A stretch of DNA of 64,000 nucleotides from Lachnospiraceae bacterium. GTDB taxonomy: Bacteria > Bacillota > Clostridia > Lachnospirales > Lachnospiraceae. Positions 1 to 9,334 of the stretch are shown piece by piece (the first letter of the stretch is position 1; each line of letters begins with the position of its first letter). A model generated the notes under the pieces. That model ran no database searches. It saw only the letters and a program-made list of their open reading frames with translations, and had not been told where the DNA came from. A program made the position numbers and the translations under genes. The DNA is taken from contig JAEEXY010000002.1 in assembly GCA_016288005.1 (NCBI GenBank), positions 1 to 64,000 on the forward strand, written 5' to 3'.

Positions 1-1695
1 GGACTGACGCCCGAAAGGCTTGAGAAGGACTATTCCTTCATCGAGAAGTACATCGGGCTCGATAAGGTCTATCTTGAGTCCCACAGGGGAGGCTGCGATG
101 TCAAGAAAGAGCAGCTTTCTATGATCAGGACATTTCTTGAGGAAAAGGGCGTAGAGGTTTCGGGCGCGATCACCACGACGATCGATGATTTTGAGGGCGC
201 TGAGACCGGGAAACGCAGGCTTTTCAACACTTTCTGCTATACGGATCCCGCGATGCGCGCGAGGCTTAAGGAGATTTCCGAGTTCGCCGCATCGATGTTC
301 AACGAGATAATCCTCGACGATTTCTATTTCACAAACTGCACCTGCGAACGCTGCATCAAGGAAAAGGGCGACCGCGACTGGGTGACCTTCAGGCGCGAGC
401 TGATGACGGATGTCTCGAAGAATCTGATTGTAGGTCCTGCTAAGGCAGTAAATCCGCGGGTTAAGATGATAATCAAGTATCCGAACTGGAGGGAGTCGTT
501 CCATTTCGACGGTTACCTTCCCGGAGTTCAGGACACGATATTCGACGCGACCTACATCGGCACGGAGACCAGAAGCCCCGCGTACGCGGACCAGCATCTG
601 CCCGAGTATCTGAGCTATTCGCTCGTGAGGTTCCTCGAGAACGCATGGCCCGGAAGATGCGGCGGAGGCTGGTTTGACACCTATCAATGCTGGTCAATGG
701 ACAGATACATCGAGCAGGCGTATCTGACCGCGTTCGCCAAGGCTAAGGAGCTCATGCATTTCATGTGGAGCGACCTCGTGGACAATCCTTTTGTCTGCGC
801 GATGGGGCTCCAGCTCGGCAAGATAGATAAGATCATAGACGGAGTGGGAATACCCACCGGAATCCCGACATATATCCCGCATGAGGCCTGCGGTGAGAAT
901 CATCTCGAGATGAGGCTCGGAATGCTCGGTCTTCCGATCGAGACCACGCCCGTGTTCCCGGAAAAGGCAGCAAGAATGCTGCTCACGGAGACTGCCGCGG
1001 GAGATCCCGATATAGTATCAAAGCTTAAGAGCTACGTTGAGGCAGGCGGAGACGCAGTGATCACGACCGGTTTCCTGCGCAGGGCAGGAGATGAGCTGAG
1101 GGCAGCAGGCCTGACCGAGGCATGGCTGACCAGCAGGAAGTTTAATGTGACACGCTACGGGATAACAGGAGATTTTGCGGGATATATTGACAACCGCGCA
1201 CCGCTGCTGTTCCCCGAGATCGTACACGGAAACAATGCTTCGTGGTCGCTGCTGAACGGCGGAGACGGAGATCTGCACACAACGATGGTACTTCGCAGCA
1301 CTTACGGCAAGGGAAGAGTATTTATCCTGTCTATACCCGAGAATGACGCCGATCTGTACAAGCTCCCGGGTGCCACGATGGATGTTTACCGCCGCGTACT
1401 GAACGGCGAAGGCAATACAACATACGCGAGCGGCAGGGACACCTCGCTGTTTACCTATGACGACGGTTCGATGATCCTGTACAGATATGTGAAGGGCAAT
1501 GTTCATTCCACCCGTGTTGTGCTTCATACGAGGCAGCAGGTGCAGGCACTCCGCGATATGGTGAGCGGACGTACGATCCCTGCGCGGAAGATCACCTTCC
1601 GCGAGGATTTCGAGACAGTTACCGAATACATTGCCGAGGTTATCCTGATGCCCGGCGTAATAAGCAGCTTCGTATGGGAAGATGAACAGATTTGA
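1..1695 (+). CDS. Glycosidase-like TIM-barrel protein, 5' partial
   Basis: The reading frame is open from base 1, so the true start lies upstream; 564 residues are visible. The first ATG at 121 is inside the frame and is not the likely start. The N-terminal two thirds look like a glycoside-hydrolase-type barrel, with segments such as EIILDDFYFTNCTCERC and WRESFHFDGYLP. The last third (AARMLLTETAAGDPDIVSKLKSYVEAGG, in parts) resembles the Rossmann-like trimerisation domain of family 42 beta-galactosidases. No catalytic residues can be assigned by eye. It lies 32 bases before an epimerase gene and probably shares its transcript, which suggests sugar metabolism. Function is inferred from fold resemblance only. 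Confidence 0.6.
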   Translation, partial: GLTPERLEKDYSFIEKYIGLDKVYLESHRGGCDVKKEQLSMIRTFLEEKGVEVSGAITTTIDDFEGAETGKRRLFNTFCYTDPAMRARLKEISEFAASMFNEIILDDFYFTNCTCERCIKEKGDRDWVTFRRELMTDVSKNLIVGPAKAVNPRVKMIIKYPNWRESFHFDGYLPGVQDTIFDATYIGTETRSPAYADQHLPEYLSYSLVRFLENAWPGRCGGGWFDTYQCWSMDRYIEQAYLTAFAKAKELMHFMWSDLVDNPFVCAMGLQLGKIDKIIDGVGIPTGIPTYIPHEACGENHLEMRLGMLGLPIETTPVFPEKAARMLLTETAAGDPDIVSKLKSYVEAGGDAVITTGFLRRAGDELRAAGLTEAWLTSRKFNVTRYGITGDFAGYIDNRAPLLFPEIVHGNNASWSLLNGGDGDLHTTMVLRSTYGKGRVFILSIPENDADLYKLPGATMDVYRRVLNGEGNTTYASGRDTSLFTYDDGSMILYRYVKGNVHSTRVVLHTRQQVQALRDMVSGRTIPARKITFREDFETVTEYIAEVILMPGVISSFVWEDEQI

Positions 1696-1727
1696 ACGGC
1701 GATCAACGCGCAGAATGGGGGTTTTAC

Positions 1728-2759
1728 ATGAAGAAGAGAGCATTATTTATCGGCGGAACAGGTACCATCAGCACCGCTATCGTTAAGAGACTTGTTAATG
1801 AACTGGACTGGGAAGTATGGGTACTGAACAGGGGCAACCGTGACCATGTGCTGCCTGAGGCTGTTCACAGGATCACGGTTGATATCAATGACGAGGCAGC
1901 GGTCATCGAAAAGCTCAGCGATATGACCTTTGACGTTGTCGGTGAGTTCATAGGGTTCCATGTATCGCAGGTTGAGCGCGACTACAGGCTTTTTGCCGGA
2001 AAAACAAAACAGTATATCTATATCAGTTCGGCGTCGGCTTACAACAAGCCTGCGGCAAACTACATCATCACCGAGGGCACGACGCTCGCGAATCCCTACT
2101 GGCAGTACTCCCGCGACAAGATCACCTGCGAGGAGTTCCTGATGAAGAAATACAGGGAAGAAGGTTTCCCCGTAACGATCGTTCGTCCGAGCCATACCTA
2201 CGACGAGCGCAACGTACCGCTCGGAGTTCACGGAAAGAACGGCTTCTGGCAGGTCATCAAGAGAATGCGCGAGGGTAAGCCCGTCATCATACAGGGCGAC
2301 GGTTCGAGCCTGTGGACACTGACATGGAACGCGGATTTCGCGATCGGATATACAGGACTCATGGGCAACAGGCACGCGATCGGCGAGGCTTTCCAGATCA
2401 CATCGGACGAAGCTCTGACCTGGGACCAGATTTATAATACGATAGCGGATGTACTCGGAGTCAAACTGAATGCATATCATGTTTCCACGGATTTCTTAAG
2501 AGCGGTCGGAGACAAGTACGGCTATGACTTTACGGGAGCCCTGCTCGGCGACAAGTCCGTATCCGTGATATTTGACAATTCGAAACTGAAGCGCGTCGTT
2601 CCCGATATGAGAACGAATGTCAGATTTGACATGGGCGTAAAGATCGCTCTCGATTATGTTCTTTCCCATCCGGAGGAATGCCAGAAGGAAGACCCTGAGT
2701 TTGACGAGTGGTGCGACCGTGTGATCGCAGCGCTCGAAGAAGCAAAGAAGAGAGTATAA
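1728..2759 (+). CDS. NAD-dependent epimerase/dehydratase family protein
   Basis: 343 residues, starting MKKRALFIGGTGTIS. The GGTGTIS segment is the glycine-rich NAD(P)-binding loop of the extended short-chain dehydrogenase fold. YISSASAY and the later YSRDKITCEEFL carry the Ser and the Tyr-xxx-Lys type active-site positions. The frame can be opened further upstream, but ATG 1728 has a GGGGG ribosome site (about 1717-1721) and starts exactly at the Rossmann fold. It follows the glycosidase-like gene closely and is ended by a strong hairpin. The substrate is unknown; sugar nucleotide or free sugar oxidoreductases and epimerases of this kind are common beside glycosidases. The sequence reaches a usual family length. 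Confidence 0.8.
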   Translation: MKKRALFIGGTGTISTAIVKRLVNELDWEVWVLNRGNRDHVLPEAVHRITVDINDEAAVIEKLSDMTFDVVGEFIGFHVSQVERDYRLFAGKTKQYIYISSASAYNKPAANYIITEGTTLANPYWQYSRDKITCEEFLMKKYREEGFPVTIVRPSHTYDERNVPLGVHGKNGFWQVIKRMREGKPVIIQGDGSSLWTLTWNADFAIGYTGLMGNRHAIGEAFQITSDEALTWDQIYNTIADVLGVKLNAYHVSTDFLRAVGDKYGYDFTGALLGDKSVSVIFDNSKLKRVVPDMRTNVRFDMGVKIALDYVLSHPEECQKEDPEFDEWCDRVIAALEEAKKRV

Positions 2760-2772
2760 GCCGGATATGAAT

Positions 2773-2811
2773 AACGGCGGGGCTGCCTGAATGACAGTCC
2801 CGCCGTTTTTT
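2773..2811 (+). terminator. Intrinsic terminator after the epimerase gene
   Basis: Arms AACGGCGGGGCTG and CAGTCCCGCCGTT (one G-T pair) around a short loop, followed by six T. It lies 13 bases after the stop codon and also separates the convergent deacetylase gene. Confidence 0.9.
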
Positions 2812-2815
2812 AGCT

Positions 2816-4147
2816 TCATTTCAGCTCGTCGAGCGTACCGAAACGGTAGCCCTCGCCTTCGAGGAATGTAAGTATGCTGTCGAGAGCTTTTGCGTTGGCG
2901 CTGGAATTTGCATGAACCAGCGCTATGCATCCACTGTGGTGATCGGCCTTGAACCGGCCGAGCGAGTCCACCTGATCCTGTTTGTTGTTATCCCAGTCGT
3001 TCGGGATCGCCAGGCTCCAGAATATGGTCTTGTAGCCCATATCCTGCTGGATCTTCAGGGTTCTCTCGCTGAAGTCTCCCTGAGGGGGACGGATATAGCG
3101 GTCGAGCTCATAGCCCGTCTTTTCTTTAAATACTGTTTCAACCGATCTTAATTCATCCTCGACCTGCTCATCGGTCTTGTTGGGCAGGACAGGATGATTT
3201 TTTGTATGGTTTCCGACCAGATGACCTTCATCCTTCATGCGCTTCGCGGTCTCGGGGGCCTCTTTGACAAATCCCGTGGTCACAAAGAAGCAGACCTTTA
3301 CGTTATGCTTTTTCAGGGTATCGAGGATCTGGTTGGTATATCCGTTCTCGTAGCCGGCATCGAAGGTTATATAGATGACCTTGTCGTCCGGGGAAACGTC
3401 TGTGTTGGCGTAGTATGCGTCATAATCCTTAAATCTGGCCGAGATATCGTTCGCGTATCCGGGTCTGGGGATGGTATGGGTGGAATTGCGGTCGTACCAC
3501 CATTCTCTGAGGATATTGTCGTAATCCTTATATCTTTCGGATTCGATATCGACTGCACCCGCGATCGCCGAAACACCCTTAAAGCCCGAATCCTTGTCGG
3601 GAGTGATGTAGGGAGCGTAGGAGTAGCCCTCCACAGCCCGGTCGCCGACAGCCACCATGATGCGGAACCAGTCGCCGACTGCCTCGACGATCTGTACCCG
3701 GTTGTTCCTGACGAGCGATACATCCTTTCCGTCGACGGTCAGCTTTGAGTGATCGGTCCCGGCTCCGGTACGTACGTTGAGCTCGGATGCGTTTACCGTG
3801 GCGTTAGCCCTGATCGGCGAGTTCGGATCGTCGGTGATCGCCGGAGTGGGTGTCGCGGTGGCTGCGGGCTCGGTGGGAGCGGGAGTATCGGTTGACTCGG
3901 CTCCCGCGGTCGGTGCTGCGCTGACGGGTTCGGGATCCTGAGTATCCGTGCCGATGGGAGATGATGCCGCGTCGGGGGTGCCTGTCACATTTGAGGCCGT
4001 GCCCGATGCGGTCTGAGTCGGAGCTGTGTCTGCGGGGCCGGCGTTTTTATCCGCGCCGATCCTGGTGATGAGAAAAACCACAAGCGCGACCGTGGCGAGT
4101 GACATGACCGAGATCGCTGCTATCATTGCTTTTGTTCTTTTGTTCAT
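2816..4147 (-). CDS. PdaA-like polysaccharide deacetylase with SH3 domain
   Basis: 443 residues from MNKRTKAM; an AAGGAAA ribosome site supports this start over an upstream one. In order: an N-terminal membrane anchor (about 7-28), a Pro/Thr/Ala-rich spacer (about 30-110), a bacterial SH3-like domain (about 110-185, with ELNVRTGAG), and a NodB deacetylase domain to the end. The NodB part resembles B. subtilis PdaA, the de-N-acetylase that makes muramic delta-lactam in peptidoglycan: TFDAGYENGYT, GNHTKNHP and RPPQGDFS are the metal and active-site motifs. The usual TFDDG has Ala at the second Asp, where PdaA is known to have Asn. It probably acts outside the membrane on the cell wall. A paralogue lies at 56757-57893. 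Confidence 0.85.
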   Translation of the reverse strand: MNKRTKAMIAAISVMSLATVALVVFLITRIGADKNAGPADTAPTQTASGTASNVTGTPDAASSPIGTDTQDPEPVSAAPTAGAESTDTPAPTEPAATATPTPAITDDPNSPIRANATVNASELNVRTGAGTDHSKLTVDGKDVSLVRNNRVQIVEAVGDWFRIMVAVGDRAVEGYSYAPYITPDKDSGFKGVSAIAGAVDIESERYKDYDNILREWWYDRNSTHTIPRPGYANDISARFKDYDAYYANTDVSPDDKVIYITFDAGYENGYTNQILDTLKKHNVKVCFFVTTGFVKEAPETAKRMKDEGHLVGNHTKNHPVLPNKTDEQVEDELRSVETVFKEKTGYELDRYIRPPQGDFSERTLKIQQDMGYKTIFWSLAIPNDWDNNKQDQVDSLGRFKADHHSGCIALVHANSSANAKALDSILTFLEGEGYRFGTLDELK

Positions 4148-4174
4148 ATCTGTTATTTCCTTACAAAATAATAC

Positions 4175-4202
4175 CGTGTATCCTCGAAAAAGGATACACG
4201 GC
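4175..4202 (-). terminator. Hairpin between the response regulator and the deacetylase
   Basis: Perfect 11-bp arms, CCGTGTATCCT and AGGATACACGG, with a 6-base loop. On the minus strand it follows the REC-HD-GYP-GGDEF gene and is followed by TATTATTTTGT, so it is a likely terminator for that gene, although the T tract is broken. Confidence 0.6.
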
Positions 4203-4241
4203 AATGGTTGTTACGTCAATACCGAATCGATAAAATACTTA

Positions 4242-6350
4242 TCAGTTAAAGGTCTCTTCGCCGTTATTTTCCCGTCCCACAATGAAGCTGTCGTCGGAAT
4301 CCACATCGAAATCGCGGTCTTCGAACGAGCTGTGCGAGATAGCCTCGGGAGACGAATCGATAACATAGTTGAGCTTGACCGAAGGATTATCGATGCTCTT
4401 ATAGAAACGGCTGCGGATACGCTCCGCGATCGTGTAGCCGTTTGCCTCGTTCGCATCGGTCAGGATAACTATAAACTGGCTGGAGGAATAATTGGTGGCC
4501 ACATCGCCGCATCTGAGTGAGGTGGTGACCGATTCCTTCAGGCAGGCAAGCGCCGAGTCGAGGATATCGCTCTCGAGCGTCTCGTCGCCGGCTCCGCTGA
4601 GTGTCAGCAGAAGCAGCAGGAGAGGAGTCTTGCTGCGTTTCTGGGCACGGAGCATGTAATTATATATCTTTTTGAACGTATCGTACTTAACCTGGTAGGC
4701 TCCGATCGGACTGCTGCCGGGCTCGCTGATGAAGCGGCGCAGGTACTCAAGGTCGATCTGCGTGCTCTTGGCCGTGGAGCGGACGTGGCCGATAACATCA
4801 CTGTAGAAGTGATAGCTGTGCTTTCCGTTCTCCTTGACATGGTACAGAGCCTTGTCGGCCTTATTGTAGAGGGTCACGAAATCGTTGCCGTCGTAAGGAG
4901 CGGTCGCGATGCCGATGGAAACCGAAATATGGTACTCGTTTTTGTCGCGGTCAAGGGTGAGGATGATCTCCTCGGCCTTTGAGGAAGCGAACTCGCGGGA
5001 TGCCACGCCTTTGAAGAATACGATGAACTCATCGCCGCCGATACGGCAGACGATATCGTCCGATCTGACTATCTTTTTAAGGGTGTCGGCCAGCTTCACG
5101 ATGATGCTGTCGCCTGTGATGTGGCCGTATGTATCGTTGATATGCTTAAAGCCGTCGATATCGATCATGAAAAAGCAGCCGCAGTGGCGCTTGTCCACAA
5201 GGAACTCGTTGAGGAAATCGATCGTGTAGGCTCTGTTCCAGAGGCCTGTGAGCGCATCCTTCTGCGCGTCGGTCTTAACCTCTTTGGTGTATTCCTGAAG
5301 GACCTTCTGCAGGAGCTTGCTGCTCTCGCTGGCAAGGTCGACCTCGGGCTCGAGCTCCGAAGGTATCGGGGCTATCTTATTTTCTTTGACAAGTGAGATG
5401 GCTATGTCTGCCATCGCGGGATCGAACTGCGTACCGCGTCCGTTCTGAAGCTGATGGAGGATCGTGGGATTATCCAGTCTTTTCCTGAAGGAACGGTCGG
5501 AGGTCATCGAATCGAGAGCGTCGGCAACGGCGATTATGCGGGACTCGATCGGGATGGCGTCTCCCGCGAGACCGTTCGGATAACCGGTGCCGTCATAATG
5601 CTCGTGATGTGTCTCCGCCACCTCCGCGGCCTTGCGAATAACTGTAAGATCCTGCAGTATGCTGCGTCCGAGCGAGGTGTGCTTTTTGACGGCCTCGTAT
5701 TCGTTGGATGTCAGCGGTCCGTTCTTGCGGATGATATTGTCGGAAACACAGATATTGCCTATATCATGGACCAGAGCGAGGTTCTGGAGGTTGAAGAGCT
5801 CATCGCTGTTCCAGCCCATACGCTTCGCAATCTCAACCGCGAACCACGCAACGTTGGTGGAGTGATTTGCGGCGAGAGGGTCCTTTTTATCTACGGTGTT
5901 GGCGATCATCATCATGGATTTCAGCGAAATCCTGGTGATCTCCTTGGTCTTTTCGAGAAGCTGGCCCTTAAGATCCTTCTGCAGTTCGATCAGCTCGAGG
6001 GTACGGCTGATGCGGACCTTGAGAGTGGTCTTCTGGAAAGGCTTTCTGATAACGTCATAGGCGCCCAGCTCAAAGCACTCGCGCTCCATCTCGGGATCGG
6101 TATCTCCGGTCAGGAAGATGATCGGGATCTCGGCGGTGAGCTCGTTCTCTTTGAGTTTTTTCAGGGTTTCCACGCCGTTGAGATTGGGCATGCGTATATC
6201 GAGGAGTATCAGATCACAGCTGGCTTTGCTGAGAATGCTGATGCATTCTTCGCCGGAAATGGCTGTAACAACGCTGTATGTGTCCGACAGGATGCTCTTT
6301 GCCAGATTGAGCGCAACACTGTTATCGTCCACAACGAGTATCGTTTTCAC
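4242..6350 (-). CDS. Response regulator with HD-GYP and GGDEF domains
   Basis: 702 residues from a GTG start (VKTILVVDDN) with an AGGGG ribosome site; an upstream ATG at 6413 would sit almost on the predicted transcript start. Domains: receiver (1-120, phospho-acceptor D51 in LLDIRMPNLNG), HD-GYP phosphodiesterase (about 150-330; LVHDIGNI and HHEHYDGTGYPNGLAG intact), GGDEF cyclase (about 370-520; RIGGDEFIVFF intact), then a further 180 residues resembling a worn-down GGDEF fold. It should therefore both make and break cyclic di-GMP under phosphorylation control. The C-terminal part is clearly related to the C-terminus of the divergent neighbour at 6757. No partner kinase is adjacent. Confidence 0.9.
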   Translation of the reverse strand: MKTILVVDDNSVALNLAKSILSDTYSVVTAISGEECISILSKASCDLILLDIRMPNLNGVETLKKLKENELTAEIPIIFLTGDTDPEMERECFELGAYDVIRKPFQKTTLKVRISRTLELIELQKDLKGQLLEKTKEITRISLKSMMMIANTVDKKDPLAANHSTNVAWFAVEIAKRMGWNSDELFNLQNLALVHDIGNICVSDNIIRKNGPLTSNEYEAVKKHTSLGRSILQDLTVIRKAAEVAETHHEHYDGTGYPNGLAGDAIPIESRIIAVADALDSMTSDRSFRKRLDNPTILHQLQNGRGTQFDPAMADIAISLVKENKIAPIPSELEPEVDLASESSKLLQKVLQEYTKEVKTDAQKDALTGLWNRAYTIDFLNEFLVDKRHCGCFFMIDIDGFKHINDTYGHITGDSIIVKLADTLKKIVRSDDIVCRIGGDEFIVFFKGVASREFASSKAEEIILTLDRDKNEYHISVSIGIATAPYDGNDFVTLYNKADKALYHVKENGKHSYHFYSDVIGHVRSTAKSTQIDLEYLRRFISEPGSSPIGAYQVKYDTFKKIYNYMLRAQKRSKTPLLLLLLTLSGAGDETLESDILDSALACLKESVTTSLRCGDVATNYSSSQFIVILTDANEANGYTIAERIRSRFYKSIDNPSVKLNYVIDSSPEAISHSSFEDRDFDVDSDDSFIVGRENNGEETFN

Positions 6351-6433
6351 TGTTTTACCCCTCCCAATACAATATTTGGTGTCTGAAATGCCCGATAGTG
6401 CAAGATAAAGCACGGATATACACCAGTTTAAAT

Positions 6434-6462
6434 ATAATATAACAAAAACGGAAAAATGTCAA
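6434..6462 (-). promoter_or_regulatory. Promoter of the REC-HD-GYP-GGDEF gene
   Basis: On the minus strand TTGACA, 17-base spacer, TATTAT. Transcription would begin about 77 bases before the GTG start, which supports that start codon. Confidence 0.6.
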
Positions 6463-6563
6463 GAAAAATACATATTTGCGATAAATCCATCGTTTTGTTC
6501 TTTCGAATAAAGTGACCGTTTTTTTCACGATAAATGATATCGATACAAACGGTATCTATCTGC

Positions 6564-6658
6564 GGTTACAGATTTAAACAGCGGTATTACAGGCAATTTG
6601 TAACCATACGAAAATGAGAAAACGAACAAAAAAGGTTTTTTCGGGTCGCGCGGTTACA
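6564..6658. promoter_or_regulatory. Three GGTTACA/TGTAACC sites in the divergent control region
   Basis: GGTTACA occurs at 6564-6570 and 6652-6658 and its complement TGTAACC at 6599-6605, in an AT-rich region between two divergent regulators. The third site lies 30 bases before the -35 of the activator gene. They may be operators; a related palindrome occurs at 22645-22668. The rest of the 406-base gap 6351-6756 holds the two promoters and no gene. Confidence 0.35.
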
Positions 6659-6687
6659 AAAAATATGCAAAAAAGCGAAAATAATGG

Positions 6688-6716
6688 TAGACAGACGAAA
6701 AACGGATATATATAAT
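6688..6716 (+). promoter_or_regulatory. Promoter of the SARP/BTAD-type regulator
   Basis: TAGACA, 17-base spacer, TATAAT, about 40 bases before the start codon. Confidence 0.6.
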
Positions 6717-6756
6717 TAAATATAGAGGATTAATTCCTACATTGGGGGGTCATTTT

Positions 6757-7950
6757 ATGAAGCAGGAATACTATGTTACAATGCTCGGTGAGTTCACGAT
6801 CTCTTTCAAGAACAAGAAGATCTATGATCAGAGCAACCGTTCCAAAAAGCCCTGGAACCTTATAGAATACCTTATGGCGAACCGTGATAGGACGGTATCG
6901 CAGGAGGAGCTGACGGACCTTTTGTGGGACGACAGCGAGAGCGATAACCCTTCCGGAGCGCTGAAGGTGCTCCTGCACCGCGCGCGTAAGAGCCTCGAGC
7001 CGATCATGACCGAGGACGGCGATGATCTTATCGTCTTAAAGCGCGGAGAGTATTCCTGGAACCATGATGTGGTTACCAGGGTTGACACCGACGAGTTCGA
7101 GCTCCTCTGCAACCGTGCATCGGTCAAGTCACTCCCCAAGGAGGAGAGGATCGACCTGTATTCGGAGGCACTCGCGCTCTATAAGGGAGACTTCCTCCCC
7201 AGGAACAACGAGGGCTGGGTCATCCCGATATCTTCCTACTATCATAAGATCTACATGAACGCCGTCAGAGAGCTGATCGCCCTGTATTACGAGGGCCAGC
7301 GCTATGAGGAGATCATTAATGTATGCCGTAAGGCGCTGACGGTCGAAAAGCTCGACGAGAGCCTCTATTTTGACCTTATCAACGCATTGTATAAGTCGGG
7401 CCAGCAGGCCGAGGCACTGAAGCAGTACAGTGATTCCACCGACATGTTCTATAAGCGTTTCGGAATCACGCCTTCGCCCGAGCTTAAGAGCCTGTACAAG
7501 ACCATCGTTAAAACGACCAAGAGCATAGAGACCGATATAGGCATCATCAAGGAGGACCTCTGTGAGCAGGGTGAGGCGCAGGGCGCGTTCTTCTGCGAGT
7601 ATGAGTTCTTTAAGGATGTTTATCAGCTCGAAGCCAGAGCCTGCGCGCGAAGCGGCGACTCCATCTATCTCTGTCTCATCACGCTTTCGTCGACCACTGA
7701 CGAGGACGCTCCCCTTAAGGTCATGAACAGGGCCATGGAGGATCTGCAGTTCGCGATCAACGAGACATTAAGACGCGGCGATGTTCTGGCCAGATACAGC
7801 ATGAGCCAGTACGTTATCCTGCTTCCGACGGCATCCTATGAGAATGTTGAGATGATCATGAAGAGGATATCATCCGCATTCTACCGCAAGTACATGAAAA
7901 AGGACATCGGCATCCAGTATAAGCTGCAGCCGCTCGATCCTAAGCTTTGA
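6757..7950 (+). CDS. SARP/BTAD-family transcriptional regulator
   Basis: 397 residues. ATG 6757 follows a GGGGGG ribosome site by eight bases. The N-terminal 100 residues form a winged-helix DNA-binding domain (LWDDSESDNPSGALKVLLHRA is the typical region, here cited in part), then a bacterial transcriptional activator domain with helical repeats (about 105-250; LYKGDFLP and ALYKSGQQAEALKQY are characteristic). The last 130 residues are not part of the usual family; they resemble the end of the divergent response regulator (LRRGDVLARYSMSQY against LRCGDVATNYSSSQF), a degenerate GGDEF-like fold. It is probably a sensor-regulator whose targets include this control region. Ended by a strong hairpin. 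Confidence 0.8.
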   Translation: MKQEYYVTMLGEFTISFKNKKIYDQSNRSKKPWNLIEYLMANRDRTVSQEELTDLLWDDSESDNPSGALKVLLHRARKSLEPIMTEDGDDLIVLKRGEYSWNHDVVTRVDTDEFELLCNRASVKSLPKEERIDLYSEALALYKGDFLPRNNEGWVIPISSYYHKIYMNAVRELIALYYEGQRYEEIINVCRKALTVEKLDESLYFDLINALYKSGQQAEALKQYSDSTDMFYKRFGITPSPELKSLYKTIVKTTKSIETDIGIIKEDLCEQGEAQGAFFCEYEFFKDVYQLEARACARSGDSIYLCLITLSSTTDEDAPLKVMNRAMEDLQFAINETLRRGDVLARYSMSQYVILLPTASYENVEMIMKRISSAFYRKYMKKDIGIQYKLQPLDPKL

Positions 7951-7972
7951 TCCGGTACGATCAGTATAAACC

Positions 7973-8001
7973 AAAGGGGGACGTTTTTCGTCCCCCTTTT
8001 T
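7973..8001. terminator. Terminator between convergent regulator and selD
   Basis: Arms AAAGGGGGACG and CGTCCCCCTTT with a T-rich loop and following T tract. On the minus strand it is also followed by TTT, so it can serve both genes. Confidence 0.85.
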
Positions 8002-8020
8002 CGTGATTATGCATATCGAA

Positions 8021-9055
8021 TTATTCTATTATCAGGTCGGTATCCTGTTTTTCGCTGACATAGCCGATGATCGCGGCATCGGTATGGTACAGAAGGTCTG
8101 TGAGCAGGCTGCCGGCGTCTTTTTCTGCGGCAGAGATCAGCAGTCCGCCCGAGGTCTGCGGATCGAAGAAGATATCCAGCAGAGCGCGGTCAACAGGTTT
8201 TGCGGTGGCAAAATGATCGCCGACATAATCCCTGTTCTTATATGCGCCGTCGGGTATGAATCCCATATGCGCGGGCTCGAAAGCCTCAGGATGGAATTTT
8301 ACCGAATCTGCTTTGATGTGCAGCGTGGTCCCGCTGCCCGCGGCCATCTCGTAGCTGTGACCCATGAGAGAAAAACCGGTCACGTCGGTACAGGAGTGGA
8401 TCTCGTATCTGACCATGTTGTCGCGTGAAGCCCTGTTCAGTGTGGCCATCTGCTTTGTGATCCTGTCGATCACGGGGGCATCGACGAGCCCTGCCTTTGC
8501 CGCGGTGGTAAGTATCCCGATGCCGAGAGGCTTTGTAAGGATCAGTACGTCTCCGGGACGTGCGGTGGAATTCTTAAGGATACGCGCGGGATCGGCAAAG
8601 CCGGTTACTGACAGGCCGTATTTGGGCGACTCATCGTGGATCGTGTGGCCGCCGCAGATGATCGTATCCGCCTCGTAGGCCTTCTCATAGCCGCCGCGCA
8701 GTATATCCCGCACCGTATCCTCGGACATGGTCTTTGTGACGGTCATGATATTGAGAGCGATTTTTGGCTCACCGCCCATCGCATAGATGTCGGAGAGAGC
8801 ATTGCAGGCCGCGATCTGGCCGAACATGCGCGGATCGTCCACGATCGGCGGGAAGAAATCGAGAGTCTGTATGACCGCGGTATGGTCGTCCAGCTTATAT
8901 ACGCATGCGTCATCGCTGGTATCGAAGCCTACGAGCAGAGCGGGGTCGCTCTTTACGGGCAGCTCGGTGAGTATCTTTGCCAGTGTTCCCGCGCCTACCT
9001 TCGCGCCGCAGCCGGCGCATTTTGCCAGTCTGGTGAGTCTTACGTCTTCGCTCAT
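8021..9055 (-). CDS. selD: Selenide, water dikinase
   Basis: 344 residues, the usual length. It makes selenophosphate from selenide and ATP. The active site is AGCGAK near the N-terminus: C16 matches the catalytic Cys17 of E. coli SelD and K19 matches the essential lysine, while the second Cys of the E. coli motif is Ala here. It uses Cys, not selenocysteine. FDTSDDACVY, ALSDIYAMGG and GGHTIHDESPKYGL are the nucleotide-binding motifs of the AIRS-like fold. It is the last gene of a four-gene minus-strand operon with a DUF3343 protein, a TusA-like protein and a YedE transporter. No selA or selB is in the window, so the use of the selenophosphate cannot be decided here. Confidence 0.95.
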   Translation of the reverse strand: MSEDVRLTRLAKCAGCGAKVGAGTLAKILTELPVKSDPALLVGFDTSDDACVYKLDDHTAVIQTLDFFPPIVDDPRMFGQIAACNALSDIYAMGGEPKIALNIMTVTKTMSEDTVRDILRGGYEKAYEADTIICGGHTIHDESPKYGLSVTGFADPARILKNSTARPGDVLILTKPLGIGILTTAAKAGLVDAPVIDRITKQMATLNRASRDNMVRYEIHSCTDVTGFSLMGHSYEMAAGSGTTLHIKADSVKFHPEAFEPAHMGFIPDGAYKNRDYVGDHFATAKPVDRALLDIFFDPQTSGGLLISAAEKDAGSLLTDLLYHTDAAIIGYVSEKQDTDLIIE

Positions 9056-9094
9056 ATCCTTATCTCTCCTGTAACGATCCGGCCCTCGGACGGA

Positions 9095-9334
9095 TCATAG
9101 ATTTGAAAAAACAATCTCATAGCTGTCATCACCCGTCATTTTCACGATCTGCTCGATCTCATCGGGATGCGAGGGTGTGGGGAGCGCATCCGCCGCAAAC
9201 GCGCAGCAGGTTCCGCACGAAGAGCTCAAAAAGCGCGGAACAGGCATGAGGCGGGCATTTCCGCCCGCCTCTTCAATCTCTTTTTTAAATCTCATGGCAC
9301 CGAAGTGCGAATAAAAAGTAGCTGTATAGTCCAT
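9095..9334 (-). CDS. DUF3343 protein, putative selenium/sulfur carrier
   Basis: 79 residues, beginning MDYTATFYSHFGAMRFKKEI. SSSCGTCCAFA carries three cysteines that could hold sulfur or selenium; this and the length fit the DUF3343 family, which is known to travel with selD and yedE/yedF genes. Its ATG overlaps the stop codon of the TusA-like gene (TAATG), so the two are translationally coupled. Biochemical role is inferred from context. Confidence 0.8.
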   Translation of the reverse strand: MDYTATFYSHFGAMRFKKEIEEAGGNARLMPVPRFLSSSCGTCCAFAADALPTPSHPDEIEQIVKMTGDDSYEIVFSNL

